Origin: Oopsacas minuta
Taxonomy: Eukaryota > Porifera > Hexactinellida > Lyssacinosida > Leucopsacidae
Assembly (NCBI GenBank): GCA_024704765.1
Contig: JAKMXF010000007.1
Span: 1-64,000 of the forward strand
Direction: 5' to 3'
DNA length: 64,000 nucleotides
The notes under the pieces are model-generated. The model saw only the letters and a list, made by a program, of their open reading frames with translations. It was not told the origin of the DNA and searched no databases. A program made the translations under genes and the position numbers. Positions 24,901 to 33,872 of the stretch are shown here, piece by piece (position 1 is the first letter of the stretch; each line of letters begins with the position of its first letter).

Positions 24901-27900
24901 CTACTGGTTGACACTTGCAGACTAGCTACAGTATCTATTGTGGTGTCAATGCCCATAGTTACTTCAAAACATCTTCGACTTTCACAATTTTTGAGAAGAG
25001 AAGTAAATACAGGATTTGCTGAGGTTATGAGAGAGAAAGAAAACAGAGGAGCAGGTTACGAACTAGAAATTCCATAAGTGTACCGCCTTTATGGACCTAA
25101 AGTTTACATTGACAAGATGAAAGAATTGTTGAAAGACTTGAAAGACATGGGACTTGTATAGCACTCATGTTATTTTGTAAATTTTGTGATATCTATGAAA
25201 ATTATTGGCTGCAGTTTTTGTTGTCCGTTCTTTGGAGATAATTTTGCATTAAGACACGCCACTCGGGGCCAATTCCTGTCCGTTGTTCGGAATTCGGAGT
25301 TGTCCGCTCCTCGGAGACTGCTTAAGTACTACATGCTTGGCAAATTCAATCAGTGCCACGAGGTTTGTCCGCTTCTTGGAGTGTCCGTTTTGGGAGACTC
25401 CACTGTGTATATATATTCACAAATGCCCATGCCATACCTCCGAAACCATTCTAGGCCGACTTTTCACATCGGCTAGGATATCAAAATGGGGATCGATCGA
25501 ATTTTAGCACTCCTTAATAGACTGAACATGTGTGAAAGTGAAATAATATAAATATTTATTGTTACAGTGATGAAGTATAAGAGTTTGAGGACATAAATAA
25601 CCTATAAAATATTACAAAAATAGTATCAGAAAAGATAACAAAATAAAAATAAGAGGAGTACTGAATTTGTGAGTAGACATGGCAGAAGCCAGCTGATTAC
25701 AGCTGCTACCTGTAAAACCCGTATCACACAAACAAACTGACGTATTGCTGCATGTACCTTTCCCAGAGCAGGGAACACCTAAGTCATTAATCGGACATAA
25801 CACCTGATCACTCACAGTGTATAGATCCACACACATTTGGTCAACGCATATTTTGCCCGGACCGCACTTAGCACCTTGTATTACTAAGCCTGGATCTGTA
25901 AAGTCAACATCAACGTCTATATTCACACCAATACACTCCACCTGTGCTCCTCCTAGGAAGTTTAACGTTACGATTGTTAATTCAGCGGAGCCAGTCGTTT
26001 GTAATTCAGGGTCTGCAGGTGTACTACACTGTATCTTACCACACTTGACATTGGATGCTGTACATGCAATGTAAGTGCTGATGCCATCTAGATTATGACG
26101 TATCCCACAGTTACCGTATTTATCTCCCTTATTGTTAAGCTCACTGTAGCACACATCAACACCTACATCAACCCCTGCAGTACCAAATAGACTATAACAC
26201 TGACCTCTATGTGTATTACATGTACCTTTAAAGCAGTAGGAACTGGATCCAGCAGTAGTACACAGTGTTCCGTCTGTGTGGTATAGATCAGGAGGACATG
26301 AACCTGTACTCCCAGTACAATATTCAGGTATGTCACACTCATTACGTTTTTCTCTACATAGTCTATCTGAGGGAGAGAGCTGACACCCTGCGTCACAGCA
26401 TTCACCTGCTGTGCACTGTGCACCGTTTTTGAGAAGACAGAGACCAGGTTGACAACAAGGGTCTACAGTTGGGCACTCTATACTACTTCCACAATCACAC
26501 TCCTCTCCTGGCTCCACGAATCTGTTCCCACAGACCGGATCTGTGACCAGCATAGGAACTTCGTTGAATATACAGTTACCTATTCCGCTATCCAATGCGG
26601 CATCTAATTCATCAATAGAACACTGACTGAATTCAGTAGGTATCACATCTATACCTACTTTATTCATTATACGCGTGCATTCATTACCTGGACACAGGTA
26701 ACAGGGTCTACTACCTACGTCATCATGATACAAACCGAAGTTATGTCCCATCTCGTGGCTGATAGTAGCTGCTATATCTAGTTCACGTAGATCCAGATCT
26801 CTACTGACTCCCCCAGAGTTATCTAGACACATCGTGCTAAGAGGAGCAAACCCTACAACAGTGGAAGGGTGGGTCTTCCCAGTGACAAACTGCGCGTTAT
26901 CAAATATTACACTTGCTTGAGATTGTAAGGTCGGAATGTAATCGAGGAAATTATCCAGTGTGATTGAGAGATCATCTTCCACTGAGATCTGGTTAGTAGA
27001 GGACCATACAGTAGCTCCGACAAGTGCTATTCTTATACTCAAACTTTTGTACATCAAATCCATCTCATTAGCAACGTGTACTAGATAGTTCAGACTATGG
27101 ATAAAGTTTGAACCTAAAAGCTGATGCAGAGTCAGATCCATGATGAGATAAAGCTCAACAAAACGTGATATAGCCTGTCTCTTGACATGAGTAAACGATT
27201 GTGTGAAATTGCCTGGAATTAAAGGGAACGGGTCTAGGTGTACAGTTCCACAGGTCTTTACTCTCTTAGGTAACCTATTGTCATGTTTGTATATAATATG
27301 GGTGTTGAGTATCGGCTCCAGATAATAGTATTCTCCATGCAGTAAAATAGAGCCTCTGAATCCATTACAGGTACTGAGAGCTATCTTAGAATGTTGTAGA
27401 TTATTCTCAACATATCCATGGTAGTAACAATGAATAATTCTATCGGTGTGACGTGTAAGCTGGTACTCATCAGTAGCTTGGAAAAAGAATTTAAAATGCT
27501 CATTGAGTAAATCCTCATTCAGATTCAAATTCAAAAGTAAATCTTCTCTATCTTCAATCTGAAGCAGAACACGAATAGATGCAGGGTGACTAGTAAAATC
27601 AGAGATAATAGGTGGTAGAGTAGAAGATACAATAGTTGGTTTTACAAAGTGATAAGAAGATGATCTCTTACTGGCTAGAGTATCATACTCGTTAGCATTT
27701 GTAAATATTGATAAAGTGAAGATGAAGTAGATTGTTAATAAAAGCATGTGTAGTTGGAAAATGATTTGTTGGAAGAATCAACAAGTATTCTATTCGTTGA
27801 AACAATTTATGGGAGATTATAATAAACTCAGTACACAGAAGAAAGTACGTGATGAGTTTTACATTAAATAGTAAGACCGCTGATCAGTGCCGGATTTAGG

Positions 27901-30900
27901 TTATGTGGGACCCCTGAAGCCTATTCAAAGCCGTCACGGTTCGCCCACCTGTCCCCATTCCTCAATTTGTAATGCTTGTGTTTATTGAATTCATGTGAAA
28001 GTCATGTTCTAGTATTTCTAATATAAGATTTATAGTGATTAAAGTAGATTCCAGTGTGTTTAAAATTAATGACGTTGAGTTATGGGGCCCCTGTTCGGCC
28101 GCACACTCCGACACTGCTGAATCCGTTACTGCCGCTGATAGTTGAAACATTTTTCAGCTCTATCGCCGACATCTGATTTGGCTACCCCACAAGTTTTGTC
28201 ATTATTTCACCAATAATACAATGTAGATGACCCTTTCTTACTTATCAGAATACAAAGTCATTTTCATATTTTTAATGAATAAACCAATTTTCCCGCTAAT
28301 ACGTCACAAAATGAGATAATGATAATGAGCCACGGGCCGCCGTAGAGGGTCAGGTAGATCTCATGTGAAGCTGAAACAAGTTTCTCATCAACAGTGTCCT
28401 AATACGCATGATTACCAAACATCTTCTGCAGGGCCTTGTCCATTAACAAATTTAAAGATTTGCTTAACTTTATAAAGGCGATGTATATATTGTCAGGGGT
28501 CCCGCAAGGTCGAACACAAATTTACAGGACCGATGTAATCATGAATGAGTAGTCTAGACTGAAGAGGTATTGCCGGATTTAAAGTTCAATGTAATGTTGG
28601 GTTCAATTACTGGCCCTGATCTCTAAACATCACGAAATATAACATTATCAGTGTGTTACCACCAATAATGAAATATATACATGGTATAATCCTAGGAAAT
28701 TTGGAAACAGCGATTTTCAGGTGTTTCTTGGAATTTATTGATAAAAAAAGTATGGCACAGTTTGAAAAAGGTTGACAATCACTGGAGTGCAGGGTATGAT
28801 TAAGAATTTACTCAAATTATGAAAATTTTAAATTCTAGTTATAACTAACAATACCTACCATAGCACATAGTTTCTGTAGTCCAGGAGTCTGGCTACAGAT
28901 ATTGAGTAGAGCTGTAAGTAGGAAGACAGAGGACTGTTGATGCTGAGCTAGTATTAGTGGTATAGCAATACTGTCTAATTGAGATAGACGTGCTGTTGTA
29001 GATATACAATCTTGTTGGTTATCTTGTCTCACTAAAGCTCTTCCCAACTTGTCAATAGCATAAGTTAATGTTAGGCTGTCTCTATGAGGTATTCCCAGTT
29101 CTTTGACAAACAGAGCTGCCACGTCATCGAAAGTGTTAACCTAAATCAGAGCTCTATATAAATATAATACACACGTGTATTAGTGTAACTGTATGTATCA
29201 GTTTGTTTTGACTGTATATGTATATACAATCAACAATCAAATATCGAAGTTTACTACAGGTCTACGGTCAGATCTATACATTCAAACTCTCAAGGAGTAA
29301 GAAAATTGGTAAATAAACAGTTCCAACAGAATAAATGTCAACCAAATGCAGCGAGGAAATATTGTGTCAATCAAAAATACGTTCGACCTATGTAATTGTT
29401 CGGTATATAAAGCATAACTACAAATTTGAACCATGGGTTACTTGAAGTGTATCTATCGAATTTAATGCACTTCAAGTAATCCATGGTGCAGGAAAAACGG
29501 TCAGTAATCAGGCGAGGCATTATATCACGAAGGTTACAGTCTAACTGAACATTTCTAAAATTGTGATTAGCCATAATTGTCTATCTAATGAATAAGGTAT
29601 GACTAGATATTTCCTATATTATTGAATTGTTTTAATAGATTTGTCCTGATTAATGTCAATCAATATGCATAATTATCAAATATATGTAGAGATTTGCTGA
29701 ACTGCTACGTAGTGGGTAATTATGTATGCTGAATCCAGTTTTTCGCATTTGGAGTTTCGTAAATTTATCCTTGATTTCATGATGAATACAAGTGTTATGG
29801 AAGATGTTGGCTTTTGGAAGACGCACATTTTCCGCGTACCATTTTAGTCTCATTCGTATTAGAATCTGATTCTTATAGTCTTTACCTAAACTATCATTTC
29901 AGTCTCATTTGTGTTAGATTCTGATTCTTTGTAGTCTTATTTCTGGGGTTTTGGGAAAAGGTGCCGAAATTTGGCAATTTTCGGCCATCTTAGTTGATTT
30001 CGGGTTACGAGGTAAACCTTTAAATGATAAATCATAGGTAAGTAAACACCTCCAGCAGCAGAATCCTTATTATGCTGAAAGAAGCCATGTTTATGCAATT
30101 GCCAACATCTTCTGTAACATATGTAAAGATGAATTAAGGAACTATAATCCAAAATGGGCCGTCAATTTGGATTATAAGGATACCTCGAGGCGTAAAGTGC
30201 TGAGTTCACCGACAAGCGGCTCGTTCTTTAATCAAATGTGAAATTACTCTAATACAAATACGTAAGTATATGGGAAAGTAGCCAACGATATAAAACCTTA
30301 AATATGTGTGTTATCCCGTAACTATATTACTAAACCATGACAAAGCATACATAATTACATATAATGTATTACCTCATCATTCATCACAACTACACAATAT
30401 GAATTGTTATTGAAGAAAGGTTGTAGCTTGCTTTTGAATTCTGGGCAGAGTGTCTTCCAATCCTTACAAATCTGTAATGTAATAGCGTATTCGAATATAA
30501 AATGACAGAACTCATGTCCGTGTACTGTAAGCCAGTCAGGAAGGAATGTGAGAGGATCTGATTGACTTGTCTGAATTTTAGGTCTGATAATTATATAATA
30601 GAATAAATAAGATATCGACATATATTAAGAAATGCTCAAACACAGGAAGTACTGCATGATATGGTTCTATGGCCGTATTTTTCATCAAACTACCCTGATT
30701 AACCGTCATAGGCTAATCTCTAGGACAGCCAACATTATTTGATTTGGATGTAACAGTACATATGTATTGAGCCATGGATTATACACTCTATAATATGTTA
30801 GAGTAAAGCCAACTTAATATTTGGGGCCATATGACATGGAAAAATATCTAACGACTGACTCAAGGCAAGGGGAGAGCATACTTTTCCCTCGATTTTTCGC

Positions 30901-33722
30901 TTCCCGAAATTAGCGCAAGACACCTAAACCTAAATCTATATTATTAAATCTCAATTGTTGTCTGTCTGTCTGTTTCTTTGTCCGTTGTCAAGGAAGGATT
31001 TATGGTATGCAATTTGGAAATTGTCGCATAACTATGTATTTATCGTCTTTATCAAGAAGCAAATAGAATTCTATAAAACTCCACTAAAAATATCGAACAT
31101 GCTGAATCTGATTTGCACACTTTTGGATTAATCATATGTAAATTTATTGTTGTTTTTATGAATATAAAGTAAACAAATTAACCAAATCTCAAAATATACA
31201 TACACGTTTGCTCTAAATGGCTACACAGGGCAAAATAATTCAATAATATATATAACATATACGTATATTTATGAAATACATTGTACTAAATATATCTCTA
31301 ATATAATACTGAAAGGGGCCGTCAATTTGGAAAATTATGGATCCCTCGAGGCGCAATGCGCTGAGTTCATCGCGAAGCGATGAGCCAAAGGTCGTATTAT
31401 AAAAATATGAATCCTATTAAGTATTAACTAACGAGTGTAATTACTATAGACAATAACCAAATTATATTTTAAAAGGAAATTCATTTGCTGTACCTATAAG
31501 GCGATTTCATTAGTAAATACCTGTGTCAATTCTAGGTTGATCTTAGTTGTAGAGATTAGAAGCATGTCAAATCAATCATGGTTTCACACCCTGGGATAAC
31601 TCGTTATTTAGAAGTCAGTGTATTGTGTCTCTCCAACGATACTAGTAATGTGCCCAGATTAACCAATGGTTTATTGACATACAATTTACTTATATGTCGG
31701 GAAGATTTTTCTATGCACTTTTAGTAGCGGAAGCTAAATGTATCACAGCTGAGCAAACACAACACAACGCGAACATGAATCGTATTCGTGTTTTGTGTTT
31801 CTCTTTTGTGTTATATCCATTGTCTCCAGTCAGAGTTGGGTCCAATTATAATAGTACAATTAATTACGTTTTGTACATAATTGTAATAATAAATGAACCT
31901 ATGAAGCAGGGGGCTATTGAATCACCTACTGCTATTCCTTGCAAACCGTATAATTTCTCCTCGCTTCGCTCGCATCTTAACCTCAATACCATGTTATATT
32001 AGCCTATTCCCCAGGTATATTTCCCGTGATGATCTACGGATGGAAGTTATGTGAACTGTAATGGTAACGATGGGTATGAGCAAGACAACACATAATTACC
32101 TTATGATACATTCATCCAAATTGAAACAATATTTATGTGTAGTTAATTTATTGGAATGTTACCCTGTGCTAATGATACAACATATTCATATACACAATGA
32201 GGTAATGTAGTCAAGCGGAAACTTCACTAGGCCTGTTGCGTGACAGAATTGCTACCTGTATTACTGGTACTATGGATATTCATAATCCATGTCAGAATTG
32301 CTACCACTGTTATATGACTTATTTGATTATATATGCGAAATTAGTTCCGATTACACACCATGATTTCTTATTATGATACAGATGAATAAAAGTATGATTA
32401 ATCATTACCTTGGAAGATAAGGAATAAAATTTATGATCTTCATTATACTAATTGTTGCTGTTCTATTTTCCAGCTCCTTGTAGCCACACTAATCCCCTGG
32501 AATAAGCTGTCATATCATAATGCCACTTTTAATATATTTTGTATACTCCACACATATTCTTGTATACATTTTAAGGTTCTGTGGATCCCAGGTTGGCAAT
32601 CACTAATGTAATGTATAGAATAATCTGGCCCCACTTATCAATTTTTGAAAAATATTACAACCTTCCAGTATTAAACCGACTCTTATTCGGATAAGACATA
32701 TGTAGCCAGCGGGCTGGCCCCCGACTCCCTAAATTATTTTTCCAAAATCCTTAATTGTATCCGATTCTATTGCAGACAAGAACTTCCTGCTTAGTGGTGA
32801 ACCCGGTTCTCAAATACCTGTAATATTCTAATATGAATTCAGTTAGAGTAAACATCTGAACAAATTTCCGCATACATAATCAAAGAAGTCATATACAGTG
32901 GTAGTTATTCTGACACGGATTATGAATATCCATGGTACCAGTAATACAGGGAGCAATTCTGACACGCAACAGGCCAAATGGGAATTACGCAATTAAGAGA
33001 AACCATTTCGAAATCGAAATTGCCTGACAGTAGATAGGCAACTAATGTGATTATATATAGGGCTTGCCGTATAGGGGCATCGCACCTGGACCCCACTGAA
33101 TTAACACCAATTCCTGGATCCGACACTGCAGGAAATAAATTTGAATTGCCAAAATTTTTACACTTTTTGGGTGTGGACTCGACAAATGAAAAGGGCTTGA
33201 TTAGCGAAATGTGACAGAAGTTTAATACTAAAACTGTCACCGATACTATCGACCCCCGATCTATAAGTAACCCTTTAACATAATACAGTATAATAAAAAT
33301 AATTACTTGTGTACATCGCAATGAGGATCTTTAGTCCAAGCTTCAATATCTCCACAGTCACAACTACCAGCTCCACCAGATACAAACATCTTATATAGAT
33401 GCTTAACGTGTGTACTTCTGAAAAAACATTCCTTACAGAATACACAGGTAGGATCTGTCCTACACTCTACACAAGTATAGAAGAAATCTCCCTTATCGAA
33501 TACATGTCCGCATATGGTAGGTCCACCGCCCTGCTCTTTTAAATTCTTAAGGAAATCGTCTATAGGTATTCCCCGTGATAATAACAGCTGTATCTTCTCA
33601 GTGAACTGAGCCAAGAGATTATCCTGTGGTAGTGTTAAGGGGTTGTCTCCACTGAATATCTCGGGAGCCTGTACACATATCTCGTTAAAGAGTAGCTCCT
33701 TCAGGTTATTTGTTTTCTCCAT
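12513..33722 (-). CDS. UBR1/UBR2-type E3 ubiquitin ligase (N-recognin), six-exon gene model
   Basis: N-recognins bind destabilising N-terminal residues through the UBR box and ClpS-like N-domain and ubiquitinate substrates with a RING domain. The model joins complement exons 33307-33722, 30373-30583, 28859-29140, 23953-24301, 18072-18508 and 12513-15914. The total is 5,097 bases, exactly 1,698 codons plus stop. All five introns are GT-AG and every junction keeps the frame. The length is close to vertebrate UBR1 or UBR2 (about 1,750). Domains are: UBR box at about residues 69-138, N-domain with YCVVVMNDEV near 200-290, the middle helical region, RING at about 1041-1140 (CMFCQE, SCGHTFHFVCW, CPLC), and the C-terminal autoinhibitory region ending PYLDQFGEHD and FAGINWKSF. 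Introns 1 and 3-5 are rich in transposons, and intron 3 holds a complete ADAM gene on the same strand. The start ATG at 33720-33722 leaves a short N-terminus. Confidence 0.92.
15915..18071. other. UBR intron 5, mostly a long-TIR element
   Basis: No coding sequence seen apart from the mobile element at 16550-17873. The first part (about 15960-16025) has a GC-rich palindromic patch (CCAGCCCGGG ... CGGGCTGGGAA). Confidence 0.6.
16550..17873. mobile_element. long-TIR non-autonomous DNA element in UBR intron 5
   Basis: Left (about 16550-16710) and right (about 17705-17873) ends are reverse complements over some 160 bp with small gaps. Shared blocks are AGCAGACAGACT.GTAGTGCAG, GGGCCTCTGAGT and ACCAATCAACTA. 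The interior (about 1 kb) has no transposase. It contains a small internal hairpin (about 17567-17600, GGGGCTAAAAT and its complement). The superfamily is unknown. Confidence 0.82.
18072..18508 (-). CDS. UBR ligase exon 5
   Basis: 437 bases, residues 420-565. The acceptor is CTCTTTAG before 18508 and the donor CAG|GTAAAT after 18072. The upstream part (HDVGYLLRHSPNSGVLTEP) has no ATG but is in frame with both neighbours. VRYAFLQGLKSHVTVLKLFE matches the family. Confidence 0.86.
19633..19805. repeat. 173-bp inverted-repeat element nested in the P-like transposon
   Basis: It begins TACAGTAGAACTCG and ends CGAGTTCTACTGTA, a perfect 14-bp inverted repeat, followed inward by further GTACGT/ACGTAC matches. 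The TA ends suggest a Tc1/mariner or pogo-type MITE. Related fragments are at 1-160, 6029-6088 and about 61165-61200. Confidence 0.85.
19868..22422 (-). pseudogene. THAP-domain P-element-type transposase relic (THAP9-like)
   Basis: Read from 22422 downward. A THAP zinc finger (CFDCRGNYDG, then FPKDPDERERWILAIP) is at 22222-22422. A basic linker is at 22016-22231. A coiled region is at 21391-21912. An RNase H-like core is at 21072-21383 with LICDNCNTNHSVYSKLGG and VCDYLHIFKNIRNN. C-terminal parts are at 20453-20794, 20113-20583 (QARQRIGGNLYTDVVNIMAA) and 19868-20110. The pieces are collinear with a P-element transposase but lie in different frames with stops between them, so it is inactive as sequenced. 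Confidence 0.85.
22907..23423. other. UBR intron 4 remainder
   Basis: Nothing recognised between the P-like element and the Helitron-like repeat, apart from a short inverted pair around 23080-23115 (GTTGTTAAC-type). Confidence 0.4.
23424..23866 (+). repeat. Helitron-like repeat, copy A
   Basis: Starts TCTATATTATTAAATCCAAA and ends with GC-rich short hairpins (GGGCGCAATGCGCCC; GAGCCAAAGGCTC). The same sequence recurs at 30935-31395 and, reversed, at 56055-56510. The TC start and 3' hairpin suggest a non-autonomous Helitron, but the CTRR end cannot be fixed from these copies. Confidence 0.75.
23953..24301 (-). CDS. UBR ligase exon 4
   Basis: 349 bases, residues 304-420. The acceptor is TTTACAG and the donor AAG|GTACAA. 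It contains KKMFAELYLKNYETILLQY and MSVQLFTSPSLAIYLIE, conserved in UBR1/2. Confidence 0.88.
24383..24450. repeat. short inverted-repeat element
   Basis: A 68-bp stretch whose ends AGTAGAAGCGCACGAACT and AGTTTGCGAGCTTCTACT are imperfect reverse complements. It lies in UBR intron 3 close to exon 4. Confidence 0.6.
24601..25405. mobile_element. pogo/mariner-like element, about 0.8 kb, in UBR intron 3
   Basis: Starts CAGTGGAGTCTCCGAATAAC and ends GTTTTGGGAGACTCCACTG, imperfect terminal inverted repeats, with TA-rich flanks on both sides. Subterminal copies of TGTCCGCT..TCGGAG occur at both ends (24660-24680, 25305-25320, 25368-25380), as in pogo-type elements. No transposase is seen, but a coding-like stretch lies at about 24955-25160. 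Confidence 0.8.
25612..27747 (-). CDS. ADAM metalloprotease, intronless, nested in UBR intron 3
   Basis: A membrane-linked reprolysin-type zinc protease for ectodomain shedding or adhesion. The 711-residue protein has a signal peptide (about 1-18), a prodomain to about 190 ending at a possible KR cleavage site, and a metalloprotease domain with the zinc site HEMGHNFGLYHDD (331-343). Next come a disintegrin domain (about 404-500, CGNRFVEPGEECDCG, with CREKRNECD in the loop), a Cys-rich region, and an EGF-like domain (about 651-683). A final hydrophobic segment (about 695-711) ends the protein with no cytoplasmic tail, as in a GPI-anchor signal. The catalytic site is complete. There are no introns, although the surrounding gene has them, and no poly(A) relic is seen downstream. 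A possible AATAAA (minus strand) lies about 60 bases after the stop. Confidence 0.95.
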   Translation of the reverse strand: MLLLTIYFIFTLSIFTNANEYDTLASKRSSSYHFVKPTIVSSTLPPIISDFTSHPASIRVLLQIEDREDLLLNLNLNEDLLNEHFKFFFQATDEYQLTRHTDRIIHCYYHGYVENNLQHSKIALSTCNGFRGSILLHGEYYYLEPILNTHIIYKHDNRLPKRVKTCGTVHLDPFPLIPGNFTQSFTHVKRQAISRFVELYLIMDLTLHQLLGSNFIHSLNYLVHVANEMDLMYKSLSIRIALVGATVWSSTNQISVEDDLSITLDNFLDYIPTLQSQASVIFDNAQFVTGKTHPSTVVGFAPLSTMCLDNSGGVSRDLDLRELDIAATISHEMGHNFGLYHDDVGSRPCYLCPGNECTRIMNKVGIDVIPTEFSQCSIDELDAALDSGIGNCIFNEVPMLVTDPVCGNRFVEPGEECDCGSSIECPTVDPCCQPGLCLLKNGAQCTAGECCDAGCQLSPSDRLCREKRNECDIPEYCTGSTGSCPPDLYHTDGTLCTTAGSSSYCFKGTCNTHRGQCYSLFGTAGVDVGVDVCYSELNNKGDKYGNCGIRHNLDGISTYIACTASNVKCGKIQCSTPADPELQTTGSAELTIVTLNFLGGAQVECIGVNIDVDVDFTDPGLVIQGAKCGPGKICVDQMCVDLYTVSDQVLCPINDLGVPCSGKGTCSNTSVCLCDTGFTGSSCNQLASAMSTHKFSTPLIFILLSFLILFL
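27885..28131. mobile_element. non-autonomous hAT element with perfect 8-bp target duplication
   Basis: 247 bp with ends CAGTGCCGGATTTAG and CTGAATCCGTTACTG. The 8 bases CCGCTGAT flank it at 27877-27884 and 28132-28139. It carries no coding sequence. It sits 138 bp upstream of the ADAM start codon, inside UBR intron 3. Confidence 0.92.
28140..28858. other. UBR intron 3 remainder, possible hAT-type end
   Basis: No gene. On the minus strand CAGTGATTGTCAACC with TTTTTCAAACTG begins at about 28784, like a hAT terminal repeat; a matching other end is uncertain. Confidence 0.4.
28859..29140 (-). CDS. UBR ligase exon 3 (N-domain)
   Basis: 282 bases, residues 210-303, phase 0 at both ends. The acceptor is ATTTAG and the donor ATG|GTAGGT. 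NTFDDVAALFVKELG and AIDKLGRALV match the family's N-domain continuation. Confidence 0.88.
29141..30372. other. UBR intron 2
   Basis: No coding sequence seen. The inverted pair CCATGG(G/A)TTACTTGAAGTG / CACTTCAAGTAATCCATGG (about 29432-29486) forms a hairpin. A partial Helitron-like end lies at about 30152-30225. Confidence 0.55.
30152..30225 (+). repeat. Helitron-like repeat, 3' fragment
   Basis: GGGCCGTCAATTTGG, then GATACCTCGAGGCG, then GAGTTCACCG match the 3' part of the repeat copies at 23424, 30935 and 56055. Confidence 0.6.
30373..30583 (-). CDS. UBR ligase exon 2
   Basis: 211 bases, residues 139-209. The acceptor is TTATCAG before 30583 and the donor GAG|GTAATA after 30373. It ends with YCVVVMNDEV, the start of the ClpS-like N-domain. 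Confidence 0.88.
30935..31395 (+). repeat. Helitron-like repeat, copy B
   Basis: Same order as copy A: TCTATATTATTAAATCTCAA, GTCCGTTGTCAAGGAAGGAT, CATATGTAAATTTATTGTTG, GGGGCCGTCAATTTGG, then the 3' hairpins. It lies in UBR intron 1. Confidence 0.75.
31396..32219. other. UBR intron 1, middle part
   Basis: No exon or clear repeat found. The plus-strand ORF at 31694-32002 has no domain and no homologue I know. Confidence 0.4.
32220..32985. mobile_element. inverted-repeat element with about 120-bp ends in UBR intron 1
   Basis: The left arm (about 32220-32345) and right arm (about 32870-32985) are reverse complements, sharing GGCCTGTTGCGTG.CAGAATTG, CTGTATTACTGGTAC and ATGGATATTCATAATCC. About 520 bp lie between them, without a transposase. 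Confidence 0.85.
33307..33722 (-). CDS. UBR ligase exon 1 (start, UBR box)
   Basis: Encodes residues 1-138 plus two bases of the next codon. The zinc-binding UBR box has the expected Cys/His pattern (CGHVF, CVECRTDPTCVFCKECF, HVKHLYKM, SCDCGDIEAW, CDVH). The donor is AA|GTAATT at 33306. Confidence 0.93.
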
Positions 33723-33799
33723 ATGATTATTTACGCTAAATTATCTGTAATTATAATAAATAGAATGGCGTATCTGAATACACATAAATGCTGTTATAG

Positions 33800-33872
33800 C
33801 AGTGTTTCCCAAACTTTATACGTCATGAACACATCCCATAACAAGCTATGGACCCCAGGTTAGGAAATACTG
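33800..33872. mobile_element. 73-bp hAT-like MITE just upstream of the UBR start codon
   Basis: The ends CAGTGTTTCCCAAACTT and AGGTTAGGAAATACTG are imperfect inverted repeats of common hAT type. The flanks (TGTTATAG / GATTAGAG) are only loosely similar, so the target duplication is decayed or absent. It lies 78 bp 5' of the ATG. Confidence 0.6.

Noticed and set aside
25500..25611. Retrocopy poly(A) tail after the ADAM gene
   Set aside because: I saw no A-tract or flanking duplication, so retroposition is not supported despite the lack of introns.
26163..26423. Cys-poor minus-strand ORF and a plus-strand ORF within the ADAM gene
   Set aside because: Shadows of the ADAM reading frame.
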